DNA of 6,441 nucleotides from JAWLFI01 sp041685645 (GTDB taxonomy: Bacteria; Bacteroidota; Bacteroidia; Chitinophagales; Saprospiraceae). Shown here piece by piece: positions 1-6,378 of the stretch (positions within the stretch are counted from its first letter, which is position 1; the number at the start of each line of letters is the position of its first letter). A program made the translations under genes and the position numbers. The notes beneath the pieces are model-generated. The model was not told the DNA's origin. It did not search any database and saw only the letters and a program-made list of their open reading frames with translations. The stretch is from NCBI GenBank assembly GCA_041685645.1, contig JAWLFI010000147.1:1-6441 (forward strand), in the 5' to 3' direction.

Positions 1-417
1 TTTTACAGAGGACATTGGTGTCCGGTCTGCAATCAGCACTTGAAAAATTTAGAAGAAAATTTAGAGGACATTACTGATCGCGGTGCAACAGTGGTGGCCA
101 TTTCACCTGAAAAATCAGAATTTTTAGAAAAGACCAGAGAGAAAACCAATGCTTCTTTCCACTTACTGCACGATGAAGATTACAAAATTGCAGATGCTTA
201 TGGCGTTAAATTCCGCCCGGGAGCAGCGACTCGATCAATGTACAACACAGCTTTGGGTGCTAATCTAAAATCTGCACATTCTGATGATTCTCAGCAATTG
301 CCCATTCCGGCTACTTATGTCATCGATACTAACCAACAGATTGTTTGGCGTCACTTTGATCCGGATTACAAGAAGCGCGCAGCAGTGGAGGATATCCTTC
401 CCCACTTGCCAAAGTAA
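1..417 (+). CDS. Peroxiredoxin-like (AhpC/TSA superfamily) protein, 5'-truncated by window edge
   Basis: This is the C-terminal 138 residues of a thioredoxin-fold peroxiredoxin-like protein, read in frame from base 1 to a TAA at 415-417. The visible start, FYRGHWCPVCNQHL, is the active-site segment. Its first cysteine (visible residue 7) is at the usual peroxidatic position and a second cysteine (residue 10) makes a CxxC, as in the 'peroxiredoxin-like 2' type of AhpC/TSA proteins. Further matches to that family are VVAISPE after the second strand, and the C-terminal run DDSQQLPIPATYVID followed by FDPDYKKR. Proteins of this type reduce hydroperoxides in the cytoplasm using thiol reductants; the actual substrate and reductant cannot be read here. 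Roughly 60-70 N-terminal residues are missing. A TTG at base 40 lies downstream of the active-site cysteines, so it is not the start. The gene converges on the M28 peptidase gene 30 bases away. Confidence 0.9.
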   Translation, partial: FYRGHWCPVCNQHLKNLEENLEDITDRGATVVAISPEKSEFLEKTREKTNASFHLLHDEDYKIADAYGVKFRPGAATRSMYNTALGANLKSAHSDDSQQLPIPATYVIDTNQQIVWRHFDPDYKKRAAVEDILPHLPK

Positions 418-436
418 CTTAGCTGCGATAGCCTAA

Positions 437-463
437 AAAGTCAGAATTCACTCTTCTGACTTT
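437..463. terminator. Bidirectional intrinsic terminator between convergent genes
   Basis: A perfect 10-bp inverted repeat, AAAGTCAGAA (437-446) and TTCTGACTTT (454-463), encloses a 7-base loop. On the minus strand the stem runs into five consecutive Ts (complement of the A-run 435-439), a good intrinsic terminator for the DUF2723-rpiB-M28 transcript. On the plus strand it follows the peroxiredoxin stop by 19 bases but has only the three Ts inside the stem arm, so it should work less well in that direction. The M28 stop codon (448-450) is in the loop, so one arm is also the last sense codons of that gene. Confidence 0.75.
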
Positions 464-2028
464 GTGATGCGGAGTTCTTCCTCGCTTTGCATAAGGTCAA
501 AAACCGTCAGGAATATGAGCTGAGCGCGTTTTTGCATCGCCGAATAATCGATTTTTTCCGGGCTGTCGCCGACTCCGTGATAATCTTCATGCGTGCCATT
601 AAAAAAGAAAATAGCCGGCACTCCATTTTTTGCAAAATTGTAGTGATCGGATCGATAATAATATCGATTGGGATCGCCCTCCTCATTATAGGTGTAATCC
701 AATGTGATATTCGGGCCTCTTTTATTGGCTGCTTCATTGGTATCGTGCAAATCCTGACTGATGCGATCGGCACCAATGACATAGATATAATCATCAGCCT
801 CACTGTATTTTTCATCGATTCGGCCGACCATGTCAATATTCACATTTGCCATGGCCTGATCCAGGGGTAATAAGGGATGATCAGAATAGTATCGACTGCC
901 GAGGAGTCCCTTTTCTTCGCCTGTCATGAGCACAAATAGCAGGCCTCTGCGCGGCGCAAAGCCCTCTTGTTTCATTTCACTAAACCTCTCAGCCAATGCG
1001 AGAACCGTCGTCGTGCCGGAACCGTTATCATCTGCGCCATTGTACACCGCATCTTTTCGTTGACCGAGATGGTCGTAGTGAGCAGAAATGACGATGTGTT
1101 TTCCGGAGAAGGCACTGTCAGTTCCCGGCAAATAGCCAACTACATTTTGACTTTCCAGGTATTCAACTTCGGGAACCCATTGCGCAGAAAAAGACTTTTT
1201 TATCATTAATGGAGATTGAGAAATGCCATTGTTTCGAAGAAGCCTTTTGCGATATTTTTTGAAATTCCCCCTGGCTTCACTAAGCCATTCGCTTGCCAAA
1301 TTTGTAGGCACGTAGGCGTAGGGTGGAAGCGGTAGATCTTCGGGGACGATGCGATTCAATTGTAAAAATTGAGCATCGACATATCTGCGTGTGCGGGCCG
1401 AGGTTTGTTGAAATTCCTCATCGATGATCAATATCGCTTGTGCTCCTTTTTCCTGGCATCGCTTTAAGCGCTCCTTGATATCTCTTTCCTCTTCTGTCGT
1501 TAACTTCTCCAATGCAGGGGGAAGCGTCTTGAAGATCACCAGCACTTTTCCCATCCAGTCAAAATCACCAAAATCGTCGTAAGCATTATTTTCTAAGCCA
1601 TAACCGGCAAAATAAATTTTTTCTGCCTCACCGTCGGGAAGCGCTTTTTGCTGAAAGGGGGATACGACGAAATCAGCATAAGGTTCTAAGATTTTATCTC
1701 CGATTTGTAATGTGGTGGTGGCAGGTAAAAAGCGCGTAAAGGGTATTTTTTGAAAGTAATCGCCCTCCTCATCAATGGGTTCTAACCCCCATTTTTCAAA
1801 ATAGTGGGCGGCGTATTTAGCGGCTTCATTATTTCCCCAGCTGCCCGTTTCTCTGCCTTGCATGTAGTCAGAAGCTAGAAAGAACAAATGCCGCTTGAGC
1901 TCAAAAGAATCGATATTTTGAGCATATTCAAGGCTGAGGTCGAGATCTGCACTTTGACTTTGCGCCTCTGCAGTTATAGAGCCCGTTATGCTAAAAAGCA
2001 AAACAAGCGGAGTAAGGTATTGAAGCAT
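448..2028 (-). CDS. Secreted M28 family zinc metallopeptidase with PA-like insert
   Basis: 526 residues with the full di-zinc M28 (aminopeptidase Y/S type) signature. The apparent ligands are H317 (SAHYDHLG), bridging D334 (GADDNGSG), E372 (GEEKGLLGS), D399 (NIDMVGR) and H484 (THEDYHGVGD); E371 is the expected general base. Residues 1-22 form a signal peptide with a hydrophobic core and an AEA|Q signal peptidase I site. There is no lipobox cysteine, so a periplasmic or secreted soluble enzyme is expected. Residues from about 130 to 250, including YFAGYGLENNAYDDFGDFDWMGKVLVIF, resemble the PA-like domain that often precedes M28 catalytic domains. No type IX secretion C-terminal sorting domain is visible: the protein ends soon after the catalytic domain in a charged tail. 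The likely role is removal of N-terminal residues from extracytoplasmic peptides; the specificity is unknown. The start is the first ATG after an in-frame upstream stop, 10 bases after rpiB. The signal peptide n-region (MLQYLT) has no Lys or Arg, which is unusual. Last gene of the minus-strand cluster. Confidence 0.95.
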   Translation of the reverse strand: MLQYLTPLVLLFSITGSITAEAQSQSADLDLSLEYAQNIDSFELKRHLFFLASDYMQGRETGSWGNNEAAKYAAHYFEKWGLEPIDEEGDYFQKIPFTRFLPATTTLQIGDKILEPYADFVVSPFQQKALPDGEAEKIYFAGYGLENNAYDDFGDFDWMGKVLVIFKTLPPALEKLTTEEERDIKERLKRCQEKGAQAILIIDEEFQQTSARTRRYVDAQFLQLNRIVPEDLPLPPYAYVPTNLASEWLSEARGNFKKYRKRLLRNNGISQSPLMIKKSFSAQWVPEVEYLESQNVVGYLPGTDSAFSGKHIVISAHYDHLGQRKDAVYNGADDNGSGTTTVLALAERFSEMKQEGFAPRRGLLFVLMTGEEKGLLGSRYYSDHPLLPLDQAMANVNIDMVGRIDEKYSEADDYIYVIGADRISQDLHDTNEAANKRGPNITLDYTYNEEGDPNRYYYRSDHYNFAKNGVPAIFFFNGTHEDYHGVGDSPEKIDYSAMQKRAQLIFLTVFDLMQSEEELRITKSEE

Positions 2029-2038
2029 AGTGTGTTTC

Positions 2039-2464
2039 TTATATTTTCTGAACTCGTCTCAAGTGACGTCCTCCCTCAAATTCGGCCTCTAAAAAGCGCT
2101 TTACGATATTCTCTGCCGTTTCGACTTCAACAAATCGTGAAGCCAGACATAGCATATTTGCATTGTTGTGCTTGCGGGCTAATTCGGCTAGTTCTCCAGT
2201 CCAGCAGAGCGCTGCCCGAATCCCTGCGTGCTTATTGGCCGCCATGGCAACACCATTCCCACTTCCACAAATGAGAATGCCGAATGCGCAATCGCCGGAC
2301 TCTACCGCCTCCGCCGTTGGGTGAGCGAAATCCGGATAGTCTGTCGATTCCTTGGAGTTCGTTCCAAAATCTTTGACTGTCCACCCCTCCAACAGACCGG
2401 AGGCCTTGAGGTGCTCTTTGAGTTCGTATCCCGCGTGATCACAACCTATAGCTATCTGTTTCAT
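2039..2464 (-). CDS. rpiB: Ribose-5-phosphate isomerase B
   Basis: 141 residues, a full-length RpiB/LacAB family protein that interconverts ribose 5-phosphate and ribulose 5-phosphate in the non-oxidative pentose phosphate pathway (cytoplasmic, normally dimeric). The family motifs appear in order: GCDHAG (7-12), DYPDFA (42-47), GILICGSGNGVAMAANK (62-78), RKHNNAN (97-103) and EGGRHLRRV (130-138). The catalytic C66 and H99 fall at the same numbers as in the E. coli enzyme, and the phosphate-binding R133 and R137 are present, so it should be active. The LacA/LacB isomerases are related, but the short length, the H99 motif and the absence of lac/tagatose neighbours favour RpiB. The leader is A/T-rich without a Shine-Dalgarno sequence. 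The gene starts 29 bases after the DUF2723 stop and ends 10 bases before the peptidase start, so co-transcription with both is likely. Confidence 0.97.
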   Translation of the reverse strand: MKQIAIGCDHAGYELKEHLKASGLLEGWTVKDFGTNSKESTDYPDFAHPTAEAVESGDCAFGILICGSGNGVAMAANKHAGIRAALCWTGELAELARKHNNANMLCLASRFVEVETAENIVKRFLEAEFEGGRHLRRVQKI

Positions 2465-2493
2465 GTCTAATTATATTTTGTTTTACTTTTTCT

Positions 2494-5490
2494 TTATCTG
2501 TAAGGTGCCAGTTGCTTGGTTTTTTCCTGAGCGTATTCTTCGCTGATTTCCCGGGCTAATTGCAAACTCTCTCTCATGGTGCGCTGAGCCACACTCTTAT
2601 CCTGTGAAAAGCTACTGTTGATCACCTCCTCTGATATGGACCCGTAAAAGGCCATGTGATCCGCAATCTGATCAATTAGGGTATTCAACACTTCCTGCGC
2701 TTTACCAGTGGCACCGGCTTGCAGATACCCATTGATAAATGAGGTCACCTGGTGCGAGATAAAGGGAAAGTTCATATTGGGGAAGGCATTGAAATAGATG
2801 TCGCATATTTCCTCAGCCTTATCGTATTCTTTTTGATTGAGGAAGGTCTCCAGCGAGCGCATCATGGCCATTCGGTGGGCCTGCACAGCAGCGCTGTAGC
2901 TCTCATCTACGAACAAATCATATTTGTCAAATCCACCCCATTGGTATTTGTTGCGCATGCGCTCCAGGATTTTATCAGCGGCCACGCGACCGGAACCGTA
3001 GATCCCCATATTGGAATTCGAATTGCTTTTCACCGGAATGATCCGCAATGTCAATCCTTCCAATTGCATATAATCATTCATTCCCATCAGCTTGGACGAC
3101 TGAACAGTGGATGCGAAATAAATCGGACGCTCGTAAATATTACTGGATATGATATCGAATACAGCTAAATCATCTTTTGTCAACATGCTACCCTTCAAGT
3201 CGATGGGAATGCGATCGACAATTCGGTCTTCCAGACCTTCCGGTGCCCAACCGGATGCGATAGCGCGCTCTCGATCTACTGGAAGCTCAAACTTCTGGGG
3301 TACGCGACCACTGCGGGCTAGGTCCGGGGACTGATCCAGTAGCCTAAGAATATCTTCTAATGCGTACCGCTGATTGATATTTGGATTTAATGCCACGGCA
3401 TTCAATTGATCGCCTCGAATCGATTCCTCCGATAGGGTCATCTTAATGGCATCCGATTCGTTGACCTTCCTGCGCATCTGATTGATATACCAATCCACAG
3501 CAATCAAACTCAAATTGATAATCCGCACGTCCGGTCGTATATTCTCTACTTCCTGAGCATACCACAGTGGGTAAGTATCATTATCACCATAGGTGAATAT
3601 GATCGCGTTTTCCTCCAGAGATTGCAGATAATTGTTGGCGTAGTCTCGCGAGCCGGTGATGTATCTTCTGCTGTTATCGTCGAAATTCTCAACAGCCATG
3701 ATGGCTGGCGCAAAAAGAACGATGACACTCGCTGCAATGGCACTTATCATCGGCGCCATTTTAGCGCGCGATTTGATAATTTCAAAGAGCGCCGGCACGG
3801 CCATGCCGATCCACATGGCAAAAGTCATGAAGGATCCAACTAAGACGTAATCCCTTTCGCGAGGCTCATTGGGCGGCTGATTGGAATAGACGATAATTCC
3901 AATTCCGGTTATGATGAACAACACGAATAAGGTGAAAAAGTCTTTTCTTCGCCTCTTGTATTGCCAAATTAGGCCCAGTATTCCAAAGAGAAGTGGAAGG
4001 AAATAGTAGTGATTCCTCGCTTTATTGTTTTTCTTGGAGGGCGGTAACTCACTCATATTATAGAGCCGCGCTTCATCTATAAATGAAATACCCGATTCCC
4101 AGTGCCCGCTGGATTTATCCCAGGGGAAAAACCCCTGATCTCCATTTTGTTTGCCGACAAAATTCCACATAAAGTATCGATAGTACATCCACCCAATCTG
4201 ATATTTGAAGAAAAATCCAAAATTGTCAGCCATCGATGGATTGCCCTGCTCTCGACCCAGCCAATAGTCGTATAGCTGCTTTCGCCTATCGTCCATATGC
4301 CCCAGTCGAGGAAAAAACATCTCATCCCGCGAACGATAGACAGGACTCATTTTTTCGGACACTTTTTCGTATTCTCCATCCACCAGGCCCAATCGGTCTT
4401 CCCGGTCGTATCGCTCGGGATTAGCCAGATAATGAGGGCCAAATAATAAGGGGCGTTCTCCGTATTGCTCCCTGTTGATGTAGGGAATGAGACGTGATGG
4501 ATCGCTTGGCTCATTCATATTGATGGGCGGGTTGGCATTGGAGCGAATCACAACCATACCGATGGTGGAGTACCCAATAATCGCAAACATAAAAGCTAAA
4601 ATCCCCTGGTGCAACAGAGGGCGGTTAGTCGTTCTGGCAAAACGCAAGGCCAGCGTAATGACAGCAATCAAGACGAGAACAGTGGGAATAATGCCCGTAT
4701 TGGGCGATGCACCAAAAGAATTCACCAATATGCGATCAAAGAAGAACCACATCTTGGGAATACCGATGATCACCACACTTTGAATCAGTCCAATCAGTAC
4801 AACGCCCAGCCCCATGGCAATCAAACCACCGAGTAGTGTGCGCTTTTCAAATTTTTTGTAGTAATAAAACAGCGCGAGTGCAGGAAAAGTCAATAAACTC
4901 AATAAGTGAACTCCGATGGACAGAGCCGCAGCGAATACCGTGAAGATCAACCAGCGATCATTTTGCGGATCTTTGGGTAAACTATACCACTTCACAGCAC
5001 TCCAAATAGTCAATGCGGTGAAAAAAGTAGACAGTGCGTACACTTCACCTTCCACGGCTGAAAACCAAACAGAAGTAGCAAATGCAGTGGCCAATCCCGC
5101 AACGACACCTCCTCCGGCCAAAGCCATGCTTTGTGACTGATTGGGCTCAGCTCGCCGACCCACCATCGATAATTTGGCCAATAAGCTCGTTGACCAGGCA
5201 ATGAACCCGGCAGCAAAGGCGGTGGCCATTCCCGAAAATAGGTTGATTGCATGACCAACCTTGGAAGGATCGTCGAAAAATAACTCTCCCACAAAGGCAA
5301 ACATTCGAGCCATCATTAAAAAAAGTGGGGCACCCGGCGGGTGAACCACTTGCATCTTATACGCCGCTGAAATAAATTCGCCGCAGTCCCACAAACTCCC
5401 CGTCCGTTCAACGGAGAAGAAAAAAACGACCATAGATATTGAAAAAGCTATCCATCCCGCTGCTCTATACGCCTTTTGAAATATGCTCAT
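2494..5490 (-). CDS. DUF2723 polytopic membrane protein, putative GT-C protein O-mannosyltransferase-like enzyme
   Basis: 998 residues, with about 12-13 hydrophobic helices in two groups (about 13-320 and 495-600) separated by a polar loop, then a soluble C-terminal region of about 400 residues. Near the N-terminus, WDCGEF (34-39) and HPPGAP (50-55) follow the first helix, the DUF2723 signature. D35 and E38 lie in the first extracytoplasmic loop, where GT-C enzymes such as protein O-mannosyltransferases place their acidic catalytic residues. VEGEVYAL (146-153) and GVHLL (193-197) are also typical. NQPPNEPRERDY (537-548) and GDNDTYPLWYAQE (from 635) are conserved elements of the Bacteroidota-type protein. 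DUF2723 also defines the animal protein TMEM260, reported as a protein O-mannosyltransferase. From this I infer transfer of a lipid-linked sugar to exported proteins, but donor and acceptor are not determined by the sequence. The length is normal for the Bacteroidota form. It is the first gene of the minus-strand cluster, with a candidate promoter at 5517-5524; the start gives a sensible first helix. Confidence 0.92.
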   Translation of the reverse strand: MSIFQKAYRAAGWIAFSISMVVFFFSVERTGSLWDCGEFISAAYKMQVVHPPGAPLFLMMARMFAFVGELFFDDPSKVGHAINLFSGMATAFAAGFIAWSTSLLAKLSMVGRRAEPNQSQSMALAGGGVVAGLATAFATSVWFSAVEGEVYALSTFFTALTIWSAVKWYSLPKDPQNDRWLIFTVFAAALSIGVHLLSLLTFPALALFYYYKKFEKRTLLGGLIAMGLGVVLIGLIQSVVIIGIPKMWFFFDRILVNSFGASPNTGIIPTVLVLIAVITLALRFARTTNRPLLHQGILAFMFAIIGYSTIGMVVIRSNANPPINMNEPSDPSRLIPYINREQYGERPLLFGPHYLANPERYDREDRLGLVDGEYEKVSEKMSPVYRSRDEMFFPRLGHMDDRRKQLYDYWLGREQGNPSMADNFGFFFKYQIGWMYYRYFMWNFVGKQNGDQGFFPWDKSSGHWESGISFIDEARLYNMSELPPSKKNNKARNHYYFLPLLFGILGLIWQYKRRRKDFFTLFVLFIITGIGIIVYSNQPPNEPRERDYVLVGSFMTFAMWIGMAVPALFEIIKSRAKMAPMISAIAASVIVLFAPAIMAVENFDDNSRRYITGSRDYANNYLQSLEENAIIFTYGDNDTYPLWYAQEVENIRPDVRIINLSLIAVDWYINQMRRKVNESDAIKMTLSEESIRGDQLNAVALNPNINQRYALEDILRLLDQSPDLARSGRVPQKFELPVDRERAIASGWAPEGLEDRIVDRIPIDLKGSMLTKDDLAVFDIISSNIYERPIYFASTVQSSKLMGMNDYMQLEGLTLRIIPVKSNSNSNMGIYGSGRVAADKILERMRNKYQWGGFDKYDLFVDESYSAAVQAHRMAMMRSLETFLNQKEYDKAEEICDIYFNAFPNMNFPFISHQVTSFINGYLQAGATGKAQEVLNTLIDQIADHMAFYGSISEEVINSSFSQDKSVAQRTMRESLQLAREISEEYAQEKTKQLAPYR

Positions 5491-5516
5491 AAGTCCAAAA
5501 TTTATCTGAATTATGA

Positions 5517-5524
5517 CAAAAGTA
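5517..5524 (-). promoter_or_regulatory. Candidate Bacteroidota -7 box for the DUF2723-rpiB-M28 cluster
   Basis: The minus strand reads TACTTTTG, a perfect match to the Bacteroidota primary sigma factor -7 consensus TAnnTTTG. A transcript starting about 6 bases downstream would have a leader of about 20 bases before the ATG at 5490, normal for the phylum. No convincing TTTG/TTG -33 element is visible at the expected 19-23 base spacing, so the call rests on the -7 box, its position and its orientation. Confidence 0.5.
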
Positions 5525-5606
5525 CAATTATTTGTTGGTTCTCAGTACATCCTGTTTTTTCTCTTCATCCTTCCTTGGGTTCGGAGCCCATTGACATAGT
5601 TTTCCC

Positions 5607-5614
5607 TATTTTTG
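5607..5614 (+). promoter_or_regulatory. Candidate Bacteroidota -7 box for the FAH family gene
   Basis: TATTTTTG matches the Bacteroidota -7 consensus TAnnTTTG exactly. It ends 24 bases before the ATG at 5639 and predicts a leader of roughly 18 bases. A clean -33 TTTG is lacking: TTG at 5591 is too close (13-base spacer) and TTCG at 5580-5583 is a poor match at a 23-base spacer. Together with the box at 5517-5524 it forms a divergent promoter pair in the 148-base gap. Confidence 0.5.
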
Positions 5615-5638
5615 CCCACTACCCATAATCTATAATGC

Positions 5639-6244
5639 ATGAAAATATTTTGTATTGGTCGAAATTACATCGACCACGTTCGCGAATTAAAAAATGAAAA
5701 GCCCGATGCCCCCGTCGTATTTATGAAGCCTTCGACCGCTCTGCTGCGCGAAGGCAAGCCGTTTTATCTCCCCGATTTCTCTGAAAATATCCATTTTGAA
5801 TGCGAATGGGTACTCAAGGTGGCCCGGCATGGCAAAGCGATTCAGCCGGAATTTGCACAGAAATATATCGCCGAAATGACCCTTGGCATCGATTTTACGG
5901 CGCGAGACCTCCAGGACCGAGCCAAGGAAAAACGGCATCCCTGGGAGCTCGCCAAGGCTTTTGACCATTCAGCGGCCATTGGCGATTGGAGACCTTATCT
6001 TGCCGACCGATCGGATTTTGAATTTTCTCTTTCAAAAAATGGGGAAGAAGTTCAGCGAGGGAATACGCGCCGGATGATGTTTTCCCTTCCCGACATTATT
6101 TCCTTCTTATCGACCTATTTTACTCTGCAAAAAGGAGATCTCATATTTACGGGAACGCCGGCGGGGGTAGGTCCCATTCGGAAAGGAGATCTGTTGGAAG
6201 GCACCCTGGAGGGAGATAAAGTTTTGCGCTGCCCGATTAAATAA
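5639..6244 (+). CDS. FAHD1-like fumarylacetoacetate hydrolase family protein (acylpyruvase / oxaloacetate decarboxylase type)
   Basis: 201 residues, a compact single-domain FAH family protein. GRNYIDHVREL (7-17) is the lid helix segment with H13 and E16, the acid-base pair in FAHD1. KPSTAL (30-35) is the substrate-loop motif. E54 and E56 (HFECEW) with D85 (GIDFTARDLQ) form the divalent metal site. K106 (LAKAFD) and FTGTPAGVGPIRKGD near the C-terminus complete the family pattern. These positions keep a constant offset of 17 from the human FAHD1 residues as I recall them, so orthology to the FAHD1/YcgM group is more likely than to true fumarylacetoacetase, which is about twice as long. Family members cleave acylpyruvates or decarboxylate oxaloacetate with Mg2+ or Mn2+ in the cytoplasm; others cleave or isomerise aromatic catabolites, but no such pathway genes are adjacent. 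All key residues are present. The ATG begins directly with the conserved first strand; no Shine-Dalgarno sequence precedes it. It is transcribed alone, divergently from the DUF2723 cluster. Confidence 0.93.
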   Translation: MKIFCIGRNYIDHVRELKNEKPDAPVVFMKPSTALLREGKPFYLPDFSENIHFECEWVLKVARHGKAIQPEFAQKYIAEMTLGIDFTARDLQDRAKEKRHPWELAKAFDHSAAIGDWRPYLADRSDFEFSLSKNGEEVQRGNTRRMMFSLPDIISFLSTYFTLQKGDLIFTGTPAGVGPIRKGDLLEGTLEGDKVLRCPIK

Positions 6245-6270
6245 TATTTTAATGTGTTTTTGGGCGCATC

Positions 6271-6305
6271 CCTCGAGGATCCGCCATGTGGCGGATACCT
6301 CGGGG
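6271..6305. other. 15-bp hairpin, left arm of the repeat element
   Basis: ATCCGCC (6279-6285) pairs perfectly with GGCGGAT (6290-6296) around the loop ATGT. After one bulged A (6297), CCTCGAGG (6271-6278) pairs with CCTCGGGG (6298-6305), with one T-G wobble in RNA. It lies 26 bases after the FAH family stop but is not followed by a T-run, so it is not a standard intrinsic terminator, although it could block 3' exonucleases. Confidence 0.7.
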
Positions 6306-6351
6306 TCGGGCTGTTCAGGGGTTCCGTCCTTCTCGGCTTCGCCGCTCGGAC

Positions 6352-6378
6352 TCTCGGCTCGATTAAAACGAGCCGAGA
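6352..6378. other. 10-bp hairpin, right arm of the repeat element
   Basis: TCTCGGCTCG (6352-6361) pairs perfectly with CGAGCCGAGA (6369-6378) around the A/T-rich loop ATTAAAA. The 3' arm is followed by CCCTTACC, not by Ts. The GCCGAG of this stem could instead pair with CTCGGC at 6332-6337, so two competing folds are possible. Confidence 0.7.

Noticed and set aside
40..42. TTG as the start of the peroxiredoxin-like gene
   Set aside because: The same frame is open to base 1 and encodes the conserved FYRGHWCPVC active site upstream, so the real start is outside the window.
507..870. Overlapping open frames on both strands inside the M28 gene, some hydrophobic
   Set aside because: They are shadows of the peptidase reading frame, which carries the zinc ligands in this very region; no independent start signals or domains.
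2465..2493. Internal promoter or attenuator between the DUF2723 gene and rpiB
   Set aside because: The 29-base gap is simply A/T-rich, with no hairpin and no TAnnTTTG match on the minus strand.
3546..5300. Several 60-100 codon open frames inside the DUF2723 gene
   Set aside because: All are out-of-frame or antisense to a 998-codon gene with conserved family motifs throughout; none has a recognisable domain.
5591..5636. TTGACA (5591-5596) and TATAAT (5631-5636) as a sigma70-type promoter
   Set aside because: The spacer is 34 bases instead of about 17, and TATAAT ends 2 bases before the ATG. The Bacteroidota box at 5607-5614 fits better.
6271..6378. Repeat hairpins as the intrinsic terminator of the FAH family gene
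   Set aside because: Neither of the two strong stems is followed by a T-run on the plus strand. They may stabilise the 3' end but do not fit a standard terminator.
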